Of a stretch of 64,000 nt of DNA, positions 26,801-35,547 are shown in pieces (within the stretch, counting starts at the first letter, position 1; each line of letters starts with the position of its first letter). The notes beneath the pieces are model-generated. The model was not told where the DNA came from. It saw nothing but the letters and a program-made list of their open reading frames with translations, and made no database searches. The stretch lies in contig NZ_JAJVCN010000003.1 of the NCBI RefSeq assembly GCF_021390435.2, positions 434,001 through 498,000 of the forward strand. Reading direction: 5' to 3'. This DNA is from Kibdelosporangium philippinense (lineage in GTDB: Bacteria > Actinomycetota > Actinomycetes > Mycobacteriales > Pseudonocardiaceae). A program made the position numbers and the translations under genes.

Positions 26801-27239
26801 CGCCGAGCAACTCGTCCACATCGGACGAAGGAGCGGACGATTCGAGCACCGGCAGCCCGGCAGCTTTGGCCGCGGCGACCGCCCTGGCCTTGTTGCCGGT
26901 CAGCTCGAGCACCTCGGTGGTCGGACCGACGAACGTGATTCCGGCTTCGGCACAGGCCCGTGCCAGGTCGGGATTCTCCGACAGGAAGCCGTAACCGGGA
27001 TACACCGCGTCCGCACCGGACCTACGAGCTGCCTTCACGATTTCGTCTACCGACAAGTACGCCCGTACTGGATGGCCTTGCGCACCGATCTGGTACGCCT
27101 CGTCGGCCTTCAGCCTGTGTAGCGAATTGCGGTCCTCGTAAGGAAAGACGGCAACCGTTCCGGCGCCGAGCTCATAGCCGGCGCGAAACGCCCTGATGGC
27201 GATCTCGCCGCGGTTGGCGACGAGTATCTTGCGGAACAT
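23862..27239 (-). CDS. pyc: Pyruvate carboxylase
   Basis: Biotin-dependent anaplerotic enzyme making oxaloacetate from pyruvate, bicarbonate and ATP, 1125 aa, all domains on one chain. Biotin carboxylase spans about 1-450 (FRKILVANRGEIAIR, ATP-grasp GGGGRGM), carboxyltransferase about 530-810 (DTTFRDAHQSLLATRVR, LHTHDTAGGQ), then the tetramerisation region and a biotin carrier domain with the biotinyl lysine K1091 in EAMKMEA. ATG at 27239 has AGGAGG 10 bases upstream; 23 more codons upstream are open but lack support. Confidence 0.98.
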   Translation of the reverse strand: MFRKILVANRGEIAIRAFRAGYELGAGTVAVFPYEDRNSLHRLKADEAYQIGAQGHPVRAYLSVDEIVKAARRSGADAVYPGYGFLSENPDLARACAEAGITFVGPTTEVLELTGNKARAVAAAKAAGLPVLESSAPSSDVDELLGEAERIGFPVFVKAVAGGGGRGMRRVEQPSALRESIEAAMREAESAFGDATVFLEQAVVDPRHIEVQILADGTGEVMHLFERDCSMQRRHQKVIELAPAPNLSEELRERICGDAVKFARHIGYRNAGTVEFLLDPAGKHVFIEMNPRIQVEHTVTEEVTDVDLVQSQLRIASGETLADLGLSQDTVRLRGFAMQCRITTEDPANGFRPDTGMISAYRSPGGAGIRLDGGTAFAGTEISAHFDSMLVKLTCRGRNLETAVARARRAVAEFRIRGVATNIPFLQAVLDDPDFRAGRITTGFIEQRPYLLTARSSADRGTKLLSYLADVTVNKPNGERPRFVDPVEKLPPIELNGAPPAGSKQKLTELGPEGFARWLREAKLVGVTDTTFRDAHQSLLATRVRTKDLLAVAPHVAHTMPELLSVECWGGATYDVALRFLAEDPWERLAALREAIPNICTQMLLRGRNTVGYTPYPEAVTNKFVEEATKTGIDIFRIFDALNDVEQMRPAIEAVRATGTAVAEVSLCYTSDLSDPGEQLYTLDYYLKLAEQIVGAGAHILAVKDMAGLLRPPAATKLITALRKEFDLPVHLHTHDTAGGQLATYLAAIQAGVDAVDGAAASLSGTTSQPSLSAIVAATDHSERETGLSLQAVSDLEPYWEIVRRVYYPFEAGLPGPTGRVYLHEMPGGQLSNLRTQAKALGLGDRFEDIETVYAAADRMLGHLIKVTPSSKVVGDLALHLVGAGVDPKEFEADPGRFDIPDSVIGFLHGELGDPAGGWPEPFRTKALRGRSAPKGVTELSDEDKQALEEDPRGTLNRLLFPGPTKEFLAHREQYGDTSVLASKDFFYGLRPGTEYPVDLEQGVRLLIELEAVGEADDRGMRTVMATLNGQLRPIPVRDRSIASNLPVAEKAEKGNPNHVPAPFAGVVTLAVSEGDEVEAGATVATIEAMKMEAAITAPKGGRVQRLAIGSVQQVEGGDLLIVLA

Positions 27240-27354
27240 CGCCCGGATACCTCCTGGTCGCGCGCTGGTCGTCCGGAGAACGCTACCGGTCGGAGGCACC
27301 CGGGGCACGGGTTCAGGTGATCGATGTCATGCGGGCGTGTCCACTGGTTGGAAC

Positions 27355-28182
27355 TCAGTTCGAATCAACCAGGCCATAGCCGCGCGCGTTGGTCAGGGCT
27401 TGCGGGCGGTTTCTGGCGCTGAGCTTGGAGAACAGCTGCCGCTGTTCGCTTTGGACGGTCTTGATGGCGATGCCGAGGGCTTGCGCGGTCTGCCGGACCG
27501 ATTCACCCCTGGCGATCGAGTCGAGGATGTCGCGCTCGCGCCTGGTCAGATTGCGCGGCGCCTCACCACTGGGTCTTCGCGACTGCTGGCCGGGCAGCCG
27601 CATGCCGAGCCTGCCGACTTCGGCGGTGGCCTGCGTGCGGCTCTGCACGTCCAGCTTGGCGAAGATCCGGCGCTTGTGGTTGGTGACGGTGTGCGGGCTG
27701 ATGCCGAGCTCGCCCGCGATCTCCGCGGCCGAGCAGCCCGCGCAGATCAGGGCGAGGATCTCCAGCTCCCGGCCACTCAGCCCATGGCCGGCGACGGCAG
27801 GGCGCCAGCCTTCGTCGGCTTCGACCAGTGCGTCACGCAGACCAGCGACGCCGAACCGCGTACTGACCAGCCGGTGGACACCGGCGTGATGCAGGAACGC
27901 GAGGCTGCGGGCGTCCAATGCGCGATGCAGGCCCACGATGTGCGGTTCGCAGCGGACCGCACGCAGTTCCCCGACGAACTCGAGCTCTTCCGGCGCGGCC
28001 GAACGCAGTTCGACCACTGCCGTGTCGGGCGATCGCAGAGTGCACAGGCGCAGCAGACCATCGCCCGTCGCCGCGGCTCCGGCGACCAGATATCCGGGTA
28101 ACGACGCTATCCAGTTGGCTAACGCATCCCTTAACAGGCCGTCCACGCAACGCAGGACGACGGTGTGTCGGTAATCCGACAT
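27355..28182 (-). CDS. LuxR-type regulator with two tandem GerE/HTH domains
   Basis: A 275-aa protein. Residues about 5-130 resemble a degenerate response-regulator receiver (no clear phospho-acceptor aspartate set). Two LuxR HTH domains follow: 135-195 (LSGRELEILALICAG...TVTNHKRRIFAKL) and 211-272 (LTRRERDILDSIARG...TVQSEQRQLFSKL), joined by a basic linker. One HTH is normal for the family, so the duplication is unusual. ATG at 28182, or GTG at 28194. It is divergent from the coiled-coil gene; targets unknown. Confidence 0.88.
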   Translation of the reverse strand: MSDYRHTVVLRCVDGLLRDALANWIASLPGYLVAGAAATGDGLLRLCTLRSPDTAVVELRSAAPEELEFVGELRAVRCEPHIVGLHRALDARSLAFLHHAGVHRLVSTRFGVAGLRDALVEADEGWRPAVAGHGLSGRELEILALICAGCSAAEIAGELGISPHTVTNHKRRIFAKLDVQSRTQATAEVGRLGMRLPGQQSRRPSGEAPRNLTRRERDILDSIARGESVRQTAQALGIAIKTVQSEQRQLFSKLSARNRPQALTNARGYGLVDSN

Positions 28183-28395
28183 AGTGCGGCCCACTTCCCG
28201 CCACGCCGCGTAAGGGTGTGGACACAGGGTAAACGACCGGCGACAGACAGGTCTGGACCATTAGGGCTAATTGACTGTCCGCATGCGGGTCAGTCGACAA
28301 GGTGATCACCAATGGGCCGACTGGACCAAGATCGCTACTACCCGGTGGGCGCACCTCACAGGTTGCGCGATCGGAGGATTCACTAAAGTGGTGCA

Positions 28396-29400
28396 ATGGC
28401 CGTTGCCAACGAGTCCCAGAAGTCCACGCCCACCTACTTCGACTCCGCGTTGAACGGATATAACAAGAAGCAGGTGAACGAGCGGGTCACCGGGCTCGTC
28501 AGCGATCTGAAAGACGCGTCGATCGCCCGCGACGAAGCGAATTCGCGAGTCGCCGAACTATCCAAGGCGCTGAACTACGCGCAGCAGGAGCTGACGGACA
28601 CCAAGGGCCGGCTCGAACGGATGGCCACGAACCCCAGCAGCGCCACGGCGATGACCGAGCGCGTCCGCGAGATGATGCGGCTGGCAGAGGAAGAAGTGGC
28701 AGAACTTCGCCGAGGCGGCGAAGAACACGTGAAAGAACTTCGCGCCAAAGCGGACGCCTATTCGACGGAAACCCGATTCGGCGCGGACAAGTACGCGGTG
28801 AAGATCCGCGACGACGCGGACAAGTACGCGGCGAAAATCCGGGCAAAAGCCGACGCACTGGCCGGTGAGCTGCAAACCCAGCACGACACCCGGATGGCAG
28901 AACTGGATCGCCGCCGGGCGGAATTGGAAGAGAAGTACACGAAGCACAACAACGACCTTGACGCCGAGTTCGACCGGCTCAAGTCGCAGTTGACGGCCGA
29001 GCACCAGCAGCTGATGACCGAAGCCCGGGCAGAGGCGACGAAGATGCTCGCCGAGGCCAAGCGTGCGGCCGAGGCCGTGGACAAAGACTCGGCGGCGGTC
29101 CGGCAGAAGCTCGACGCGGACGCCGCGGCCCAGCGAAAGAAGCTGGCCGACGAGGCCGCGGCGGCTATTGCCGCTCAGCAGGCCGAGGCCGAGCGGGTGG
29201 CCGCGGAAACCAGGTCGGGCGCTGAGGAGATCGCTTCCGAGATCCTGACGAAGGCCGAGCAGAAGCAGACCGCGGCCGACACCTCGACCAAGCGCCTGAT
29301 CGAGCTCCGCAACCAGATCGCGGAACGCCTGGCCGCTACCAACCAGGCCGTGCAGGAAGCGATCAAGCACTTCGAGGGCGCCGAGAAGCCCTCGAAGTAG
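28396..29400 (+). CDS. DivIVA-like long coiled-coil protein
   Basis: A 334-aa protein with a short DivIVA-type N-terminal segment (YFDSALNGYNKKQVNERV, like the DivIVA/GpsB membrane-binding start), then almost continuous coiled coil rich in Ala, Glu, Lys and Arg (about 40-320), including the repeated pattern A-DKYA-KIR-DAD/AKAD near 133-155. It is similar in style to the Scy/FilP and SCO5397-type polar-growth proteins of actinomycetes. ATG at 28396; the nearest GGAGG is 18 bases away, so translation initiation is uncertain. It ends at the terminator hairpin copy 2. Confidence 0.78.
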   Translation: MAVANESQKSTPTYFDSALNGYNKKQVNERVTGLVSDLKDASIARDEANSRVAELSKALNYAQQELTDTKGRLERMATNPSSATAMTERVREMMRLAEEEVAELRRGGEEHVKELRAKADAYSTETRFGADKYAVKIRDDADKYAAKIRAKADALAGELQTQHDTRMAELDRRRAELEEKYTKHNNDLDAEFDRLKSQLTAEHQQLMTEARAEATKMLAEAKRAAEAVDKDSAAVRQKLDADAAAQRKKLADEAAAAIAAQQAEAERVAAETRSGAEEIASEILTKAEQKQTAADTSTKRLIELRNQIAERLAATNQAVQEAIKHFEGAEKPSK

Positions 29401-29408
29401 CAGGTCAC

Positions 29409-29458
29409 CCCTCGTGAGTGGTTACGCCGGTTAGAACCGGCGTAACCACTCACGAGGG
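29409..29458. terminator. Bidirectional terminator hairpin, CTCGTGAGTG family, copy 2
   Basis: Perfect 24-base arms (29409-29432 and 29435-29458) beginning CCCTCGTGAGTGGTTACG around a 2-base AG, the longest stem of the four copies, followed by GTTTAT. It separates the convergent coiled-coil gene and recG. Confidence 0.92.
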
Positions 29459-29462
29459 TTTA

Positions 29463-31625
29463 TCAGGCCTTTTGGAGGTATTCGGCTCGTTCGGAGTCGA
29501 CCAGGGTTTCGGCCATCCCGCGCAGGCCTAGGCTCTTGGTGAGGCCGGGGTCGGCGGCTACCAGACGCTGGGCTTCTTCGCGGGCTTCGGCGATCATCTC
29601 CGAGTCCCGCAGCAGCGACAGCATCTTCAGCTGCGACTTCCGTCCTGACTGTGTCGCCCCGAGGATGTCGCCTTCACGACGGATCTCCAGGTCCAGCTGG
29701 GCCAGCTCGAATCCGTCCAAAGTGGACGCCACGGCATCCAGGCGTTCACGCGTAGTCGTGCCCTCAAACGCCTCGCTGACCAGCAGGCACAGGCCGGGCG
29801 CGCTGCCGCGGCCGACGCGGCCGCGGAGCTGGTGGAGTTGGCTGACGCCGAACCGGTCGGCGTCCATGATCACCATGGCCGTGGCGTTTGGGACGTTCAC
29901 GCCGACCTCGACAACCGTCGTCGCGACCAAAACGTCGACCTCACCAGCGGCAAACGCCCGCATTCTGGCGTCCTTGTCGTCCGCGGGCATCTTGCCGTGC
30001 AGGACCGCGATCCGGAGGCCCTTCAACGGACCCGCGGCCAGCATTGGCGCGACTTCCTCCACTGCCAACGGCTGACGGCGCCCGTCGTCGTTCAACGGCG
30101 GCTCTTCCATTTCCTCCGAGCCAGCCTCGCCGATCCGGGGGCACACCACGTATGCCTGGTGACCGTTGGCGATCTCCTCGCGCACGCGCTGCCAGACACG
30201 GTCGAGCCACTGGGGTTTCTCGGCGACAGGGACCACGTTCGTCGCGATGGGTGAACGACCGCGCGGCAGCTCGCGAAGAGCCGACGTCTCAAGGTCGCCA
30301 TAAACCGTCATGGCCACCGTGCGGGGAATCGGTGTCGCCGTCATGACCAGCACATGCGGGCTTGAACCGTCGGCGGCCCTTGTGCGCAAAGCGTCCCGTT
30401 GCTCCACGCCGAACCGATGCTGTTCATCCACAACCACAAAGCCCAGGTCGGCGAACGACACCTTGTCCTGGATCAAAGCGTGGGTGCCGACCACGATCCC
30501 CGCCGCGCCGGATGCCGCGTCCAACAAAGCTTGTTTACGCGCAGCCGCAGGCAAAGAACCGGTCAGCAGGGTCAGCCGGGTCGCCTGGTCGGCAGAACCC
30601 AGTTCGCCTGCTTGAGCCAAGTCGCCGAGCATCTCCTGCAACGAGCGGGCATGCTGCGCGGCAAGGACTTCCGTCGGCGCGAGCATCGCGGCCTGCCTGC
30701 CCGAGTCCACGACCTGCAGCATCGCGCGCAGGGCCACGATTGTCTTTCCACTACCGACTTCGCCTTGCAACAGCCGGTTCATCGGGTGCGTGCTGGCCAG
30801 GTCTGCCGCGATGGCTTCGCCGACTTCCTTCTGTCCAGCCGTCAGCTCGAACGGCAGGCGCGCGTCGAACGCGTCCATGATCCCGCCGGACTTGCATGGG
30901 CACGCTGGCGCCGGACGGGCCGCGGCCGCTTGGCGGCGCAGGGCCAAAGCGAGCTGGACCGCGATGGCTTCGTCCCACTTCAGGCGTTTACGGGCCGCGC
31001 CGATCTGGTCCCAGCCTTCGGGCATGTGGATTGCCCGCAAGGCCGCGTCCAGCGGCATCATTCCGCGGTCCTTACGCAGCTCGACGGGCAGCGGGTCGTC
31101 CGCGCCCTCCCAGACTCCGAGCAGCTGCTTCACGCAGTTGCTGATCTTCCAGGTCGGCATTTTCGCCGCCGCCGGGTAGATCGGCCGCATCTTCTGCAGG
31201 TCCGGATCGTCGTCCTCGTCGAAGATCTGCACTTCCGCGTTCTGCAGCTGCAGCTTCTTGTTGAACACGCCGACTTTGCCAGCGAAGAAGCCCTGCTTGC
31301 CGACCTGCAGCTGCTCCTTGTACTTCCCAAGCTGGTTGAAGAAGGACATGGTCAGCTTGCTCTTGCCGTCGGTGATCTCCACCTCGGTCCGCGTTCCGTG
31401 CCGCTGACGCATCTGGTGGCGGGTGACCTTGGTGATCTCGGCCTGGATCGTCACGTGTTCGCCGATCTCCAGCCCGGCGATGTTGGTCAGCTCGCCGAAC
31501 TCGACGTACCGGCGCGGGTAGTGCCGCAGCAGGTCGCCAACGGTGTGCAGGTCAAGCGCCTGCGCCAGGGCATCGGCCGACTTCTTGCCCAGCACGGGCT
31601 GCAGGCTGTCATCGAACGAACTCAT
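29463..31625 (-). CDS. recG: ATP-dependent DNA helicase RecG
   Basis: Branch-migration helicase that remodels stalled forks and recombination intermediates, 720 aa. The N-terminal wedge domain with an OB fold (about 60-170) is followed by SF2 motifs: Walker A GEVGSGKT, the RecG-type DEQH box (VVVDEQHRFGVEQR), motif III VMTATPIPRT and motif VI QLRGRVGRG. An insertion with CPCKSGG near residue 245 is a small cysteine pair seen between wedge and helicase. It lies 33 bases after the DAK gene on the same strand. Confidence 0.97.
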   Translation of the reverse strand: MSSFDDSLQPVLGKKSADALAQALDLHTVGDLLRHYPRRYVEFGELTNIAGLEIGEHVTIQAEITKVTRHQMRQRHGTRTEVEITDGKSKLTMSFFNQLGKYKEQLQVGKQGFFAGKVGVFNKKLQLQNAEVQIFDEDDDPDLQKMRPIYPAAAKMPTWKISNCVKQLLGVWEGADDPLPVELRKDRGMMPLDAALRAIHMPEGWDQIGAARKRLKWDEAIAVQLALALRRQAAAARPAPACPCKSGGIMDAFDARLPFELTAGQKEVGEAIAADLASTHPMNRLLQGEVGSGKTIVALRAMLQVVDSGRQAAMLAPTEVLAAQHARSLQEMLGDLAQAGELGSADQATRLTLLTGSLPAAARKQALLDAASGAAGIVVGTHALIQDKVSFADLGFVVVDEQHRFGVEQRDALRTRAADGSSPHVLVMTATPIPRTVAMTVYGDLETSALRELPRGRSPIATNVVPVAEKPQWLDRVWQRVREEIANGHQAYVVCPRIGEAGSEEMEEPPLNDDGRRQPLAVEEVAPMLAAGPLKGLRIAVLHGKMPADDKDARMRAFAAGEVDVLVATTVVEVGVNVPNATAMVIMDADRFGVSQLHQLRGRVGRGSAPGLCLLVSEAFEGTTTRERLDAVASTLDGFELAQLDLEIRREGDILGATQSGRKSQLKMLSLLRDSEMIAEAREEAQRLVAADPGLTKSLGLRGMAETLVDSERAEYLQKA

Positions 31626-31658
31626 CGGAGAACAGACTATCGAGACCCACCGACACTT

Positions 31659-33275
31659 CTATTCGACACCGAGCATGACCACGCTGTCGCGCTGTCCACC
31701 CCGGTAAGCGACGAACTCCGCCGCCGGATACGAGCGACGAAGGTGTTTCTCCAGCTCGTCAGCCAAACTGTCCGGCGCATCGGCGCCCAGCATGGCTGTG
31801 ACCAGCTCGCCGCCCGCGGCCAGCATTCGGTCGAGAACCGCGAACGCGCCTGTGGTGATCATCGAAGCGGTCACGGGCCCGTGCTCGATCCGCATCACGT
31901 CACCGTCGGCGAAGCCCAGGAGATCGCCTGCCTTGCACGGACCAATCCACGTGATCGCGTCCTCGCTGGCCACCACGAGCTCGCCGCGCCGAGTCGCGGC
32001 GGACGCCTCGGCCATCGAGACCACGTCGTCGCCCGCGCGCCGGGCCGGATCGTGTACGGCCAAGGCCGCAAGCGCTTGCACCGGCGAGGCGCACGGGATC
32101 ACGATCACGTCCTGGCCACCGGCGACTGCCCTGGTCGCGGCCTCGTCCGCAATACCCATCAGGCCCTCGTCACCAGGCAGGACAGTCACGTGGGACGCGC
32201 CCGTCGAGGTGATCAGGTTCAGCAGGTCCCACACGTCAGGCTCGTCATTAGGGCCGATCTCGAGAACAAGGGCGCCCTCGGTACGGAACAGCGCCGCGAT
32301 ACCCGCGCCACGAGCCGGTATGACCACAACCCGCGCGCGTCCGAACCGTGACGGCGCGCCCTCGGCGTCGGCGAAGCGCGCGACCATGATCCGGTGCGGG
32401 CGCCCTGACTCGACGCCCGCCTCGATAGCCGCGCCGACGTCGTTGCAGTGCACGTGGACGGTCCACAACCCGTCGCCGTCACCGACAACGGACACGCAGT
32501 CGCCGAGCGTCATCAACGTGTCGCGAAGGACGGTCGTTTTGTCCTCGGCTGTGGAGTCGAGCAGGTACATGACCTCGTAGCCGAACTCGGTCGACCCGGC
32601 CTCACGAGCCGCCAAAGGCGACGGCTGAGACGTCGAGTACGGCACAACCGGCTCGTCACGCTCATTCACGACCGTGACCAACGACTCCAGCAACACGAGA
32701 ACGCCACGTCCCCCAGCGTCCACCACACCTGCCTCAGCCAGCACGTCGAGCTGCTGTGGCGTCAGGGCCAACGCCTCCGACGCAGCCCGCGCGGCGGCGG
32801 CCGTGACCTCGCGCAATACGCCTGAGCGGACCCGACGAGCGCCCGCAGCCGACGCTGTGAGAACCGTCAGCATCGTGCCCGGGCGTGGCTCTGCGACGGC
32901 CTCTGCGGCCAGCTCAGCGGCTCTGACCAGGGCTTTCGCCAGGTCGTCCGCACCAGCTTGATCCACTTCACGCAGCGATTCGGCCAGGCCACGCAGCATC
33001 TGAGAGACGATCACGCCCGAGTTGCCGCGCGCGCCCGCCAAAGCACCCTTGGCCAGGACCGTCAGCGCAGCTCCGGTCTCAGAGCGCTCGTCAACCGGCG
33101 CCCTGAGCAAGGCCTCCAGGGCCGCGCGCATGGTTCCGAGCAGGTTGGAGCCGGTGTCACCGTCCGCGACCGGGAACACGTTGATGCCGTCGATCGCTTC
33201 CCGCTGCGAGTCGAGCGTCTGTACGCTCACCGCGGCCCAGCGGCGGATCGCGGCAGCGTCCAGAGCCTGCAGCAC
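31659..33275 (-). CDS. DAK-domain protein (YloV/FakA-like kinase)
   Basis: A 538-aa protein with the DhaL/DAK phosphatase-kinase domain at the N-terminus: NVFPVADGDTGSNL (Mg-ATP aspartates) and GARGNSGVIVSQ, then the DegV-linked C-terminal domain of the fatty-acid-kinase FakA/YloV family. In firmicutes FakA phosphorylates fatty acids bound to FakB (DegV proteins); no degV gene is in this window. M. tuberculosis has the locus beside recG, split in two genes (recalled), while here it is intact. The start is GTG at 33275 with GGGAGG 11 bases upstream. It is divergent from rpmB. Confidence 0.9.
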   Translation of the reverse strand: MLQALDAAAIRRWAAVSVQTLDSQREAIDGINVFPVADGDTGSNLLGTMRAALEALLRAPVDERSETGAALTVLAKGALAGARGNSGVIVSQMLRGLAESLREVDQAGADDLAKALVRAAELAAEAVAEPRPGTMLTVLTASAAGARRVRSGVLREVTAAAARAASEALALTPQQLDVLAEAGVVDAGGRGVLVLLESLVTVVNERDEPVVPYSTSQPSPLAAREAGSTEFGYEVMYLLDSTAEDKTTVLRDTLMTLGDCVSVVGDGDGLWTVHVHCNDVGAAIEAGVESGRPHRIMVARFADAEGAPSRFGRARVVVIPARGAGIAALFRTEGALVLEIGPNDEPDVWDLLNLITSTGASHVTVLPGDEGLMGIADEAATRAVAGGQDVIVIPCASPVQALAALAVHDPARRAGDDVVSMAEASAATRRGELVVASEDAITWIGPCKAGDLLGFADGDVMRIEHGPVTASMITTGAFAVLDRMLAAGGELVTAMLGADAPDSLADELEKHLRRSYPAAEFVAYRGGQRDSVVMLGVE

Positions 33276-33461
33276 GGTCGTGTCCTCCCGCTCACGAGAT
33301 GGTTCGCGCGAGAGTAACCACGAACACACGCCCGCTGCCGAGAATGGGGCCGGTTTGTAACCGCCGGACGCGACCCGTTACCCTGTCTAAGTTGCCTGGC
33401 TGGCCCGGGCTATACGTCGTCGGCTTTGATCCGCCGGCAACCCAGAGGAAAGGACACTGAC

Positions 33462-33653
33462 GTGGCTGCTGTGTGCGACGTCTGCGGTAAGGGGCCGGGC
33501 TTCGGCAAGTCGGTCTCGCACTCCCACCGGCGGACCAACCGTAGGTGGAACCCGAACATCCAGACCGTGCACGCCAAGCTGGGCGTTTCGCAGCGCAAGC
33601 GGCTGAACGTGTGCACCTCCTGCCTGAAGGCTGGCAAGGTCGTCCGGGGCTGA
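33462..33653 (+). CDS. rpmB: 50S ribosomal protein L28, zinc-binding form
   Basis: A 63-aa ribosomal protein: [20 protein letters not shown]... and C-terminal [15 protein letters not shown]. Two CxxC pairs form a zinc ribbon (C+ paralogue). The start is GTG at 33462 behind AGAGGAAAGGA. It is monocistronic and divergent from DAK-recG, as in other actinobacteria. Its 3' end faces the MFS gene across a shared hairpin. Confidence 0.97.
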   Translation: MAAVCDVCGKGPGFGKSVSHSHRRTNRRWNPNIQTVHAKLGVSQRKRLNVCTSCLKAGKVVRG

Positions 33654-33665
33654 GCTCTCGCTCTT

Positions 33666-34862
33666 TCAACCGGCCCGGGTTGCTTCGGCGACCCGGGCCG
33701 GTTCGCGTTCCCGGGTCGCCAGCAGCGTCGCGACCCCGACCAGCGCAGCCGCAACACCCGCGGTCCCCATAGCCCACTGCGGCCCAACGCCCGTGACGGC
33801 GAAACCGCCGATCAACGTGCCGAGCACGCCAGCGAGACGTATCACCGAGTCATTCGCGGCAAAGGCACGGCCGTGCAGATGTTCCGGAGTGCGCATCCGC
33901 ACCAAAGCCTGTCGCGCGACCATCTGCATGCCGTTGGCGAACCCGCCGAACAGAAATGCGATCAGCATCACGGCGGTGTACGCGAAGACCGCGGGCATGA
34001 AAATCGCCAACCCGAGAGTCACCCCAGCCCAGCTCAGCGTGCGGATCATCGCGCGCTGCGTGACGAACCGGCCTGCTGTTCGGGCGCCGAGCACCTGACC
34101 GACCATCCACGTCGCGTAGATCCAGCCGACCAGCACCGGCCCGCCGTGCAGCACGTCGAGGATGAGGAAAACGTCGGCGACGTTGATCAAGGTCACACAG
34201 GTCGCGACCACCGCGAGGCCGCCGATGCTGATGACGATGATCCGATCGCCCTTCAGGTGCCGGATCCCCGCCATCGCCGCGCCTTTTTCTCTGCGTACGG
34301 ATCCGTGCTCGACCCGAGGGTCCCGATCGACCCGCAGCAGCAACAACAGCAGCGCCTGGATCAGGAACGCGGCCGTGTTCAGCAGAATCGCCTGCCTCGC
34401 GCCGACCAGTTCGAGCAGCAGGCCGCCCGTGCCTGTGCCCAAGACGAGTCCGGCCGACCGGGCGCTGGCCAGCCAGGCGAAACCCTTGGCGACGTCGCCT
34501 TCGCCCGCGGCTCGTGGCGCGAGGGTGGCCGCGGTTGGGTCGGATATCGCTGAGCCACAGCCGACCAGCAACGTCAAAACGAGAATGGCGATCACGCTGT
34601 CGAGGGCGAACGCCATCCCCAGTGACGAAAGTGCTTGCAGCAGTTGGGCTGCCTGCATCAAGCGGCGGTTCGGCAGTCTGTCGACCAGCAACCCGGCGAT
34701 CGGCGCGCCCAACGCGGCGGGCAGGATCCACGCGATCATCGCCGCGGAAACAGCCAGCGCGCCATCATCCTTGAGCTGCACCAAGAGGACAAGCCTGGTC
34801 AGGCTGGCGCCGAACATCGAGATGCCGACCCCGGTGACGATCAACCCCAGATCCCGCCGCAT
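33666..34862 (-). CDS. MFS transporter
   Basis: A 398-aa major facilitator protein with about 12 hydrophobic segments. The early loop GAPIAGLLVDRLPNRRLMQA is the MFS motif A region, and the layout matches the enterobactin exporter/EntS-like MFS_1/MFS_3 group of drug and siderophore exporters. ATG at 34862 or GTG one codon earlier. It is last in the run thiL-carbonic anhydrase-ung-HAD-MFS, 46 bases after the HAD stop. Substrate unknown. Confidence 0.85.
   Translation of the reverse strand: MRRDLGLIVTGVGISMFGASLTRLVLLVQLKDDGALAVSAAMIAWILPAALGAPIAGLLVDRLPNRRLMQAAQLLQALSSLGMAFALDSVIAILVLTLLVGCGSAISDPTAATLAPRAAGEGDVAKGFAWLASARSAGLVLGTGTGGLLLELVGARQAILLNTAAFLIQALLLLLLRVDRDPRVEHGSVRREKGAAMAGIRHLKGDRIIVISIGGLAVVATCVTLINVADVFLILDVLHGGPVLVGWIYATWMVGQVLGARTAGRFVTQRAMIRTLSWAGVTLGLAIFMPAVFAYTAVMLIAFLFGGFANGMQMVARQALVRMRTPEHLHGRAFAANDSVIRLAGVLGTLIGGFAVTGVGPQWAMGTAGVAAALVGVATLLATREREPARVAEATRAG
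33668..33703. terminator. Hairpin between convergent rpmB and MFS genes
   Basis: Perfect 13-base arms AACCGGCCCGGGT (33668-33680) and its complement (33691-33703) around TGCTTCGGCG. It begins 15 bases after the rpmB stop and overlaps the last codons of the MFS gene on the other strand. TCTTT precedes it on the plus strand, so termination in the minus direction (AAAGA complement) is less clear. Confidence 0.7.
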
Positions 34863-34908
34863 CACCCCAAGCTATTGATGATCGAGGTGAAGAAGAAACG
34901 GGTTTTCC

Positions 34909-35547
34909 CTATTGACTGATGACTTCCGCCAACGTCATCTCCTCCGCACTTCCCAACACCCTGTCCGCCGCCCCCAACAGCGACGCGTCAGTGTGCGGGT
35001 TCGGGATCGCGACGCAGCGCAGGCCTGCGGCCTTGGCAGCGGCCACACCGTGTGGCGTGTCCTCGAAGGCCATCGCCTCCGAAGCCACGATCCCCAGGCG
35101 CTCCAACGCGAGGTAGTACACGGCCGGATCCGGCTTGTGCGCGGAAACCTCGTCACCGCAGGCGACAACCTCGAACCGCGACCGATAACCGGACTGCTCA
35201 AGCAAAGGCAGCACCCACGAGGCAGGCGAACTGCTCGCCACAGCCAACCGGAAACCAGAAGCAGCATCGAGCCACGCCTGAATACCCGGACGGAACTGCA
35301 GGACCGCGTTCAGCGAATCCCGGTAAGCCACCCGCCGGGCATGGCTCGAAACACGGTCATACCCGGCACCGACCGCGGAAGCCAAAGTCGCGTACCGAAG
35401 CTCGCTCACGTCCCCGCCGTGATCGGCGAAGAACGTGGCAACGTCGAGTTCGAGGCCATGCTGACGCCACTCGTACTGCCAGCTCTCCAGCTGCGTGGAC
35501 TCGGTGTCCATCAGCAGGCCGTCGAAATCGAAGATCAGTGCTTTCAG
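34909..35547 (-). CDS. HAD-superfamily hydrolase (beta-phosphoglucomutase-like), apparent CTG start
   Basis: A 212-aa HAD phosphatase: motif [11 protein letters not shown], motif II SSSPA, motif III with the lysine in [10 protein letters not shown] and motif [10 protein letters not shown]. This is the subfamily I pattern that includes beta-phosphoglucomutase and small-sugar phosphatases. No in-frame ATG, GTG or TTG lies near the start of the domain. The best candidate is CTG at 35547, overlapping the ung stop as CTGA, in the same way other genes here overlap as ATGA or GTGA. The only upstream in-frame start (35673) would lie deep inside ung. Confidence 0.88.
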   Translation of the reverse strand: MKALIFDFDGLLMDTESTQLESWQYEWRQHGLELDVATFFADHGGDVSELRYATLASAVGAGYDRVSSHARRVAYRDSLNAVLQFRPGIQAWLDAASGFRLAVASSSPASWVLPLLEQSGYRSRFEVVACGDEVSAHKPDPAVYYLALERLGIVASEAMAFEDTPHGVAAAKAAGLRCVAIPNPHTDASLLGAADRVLGSAEEMTLAEVISQ

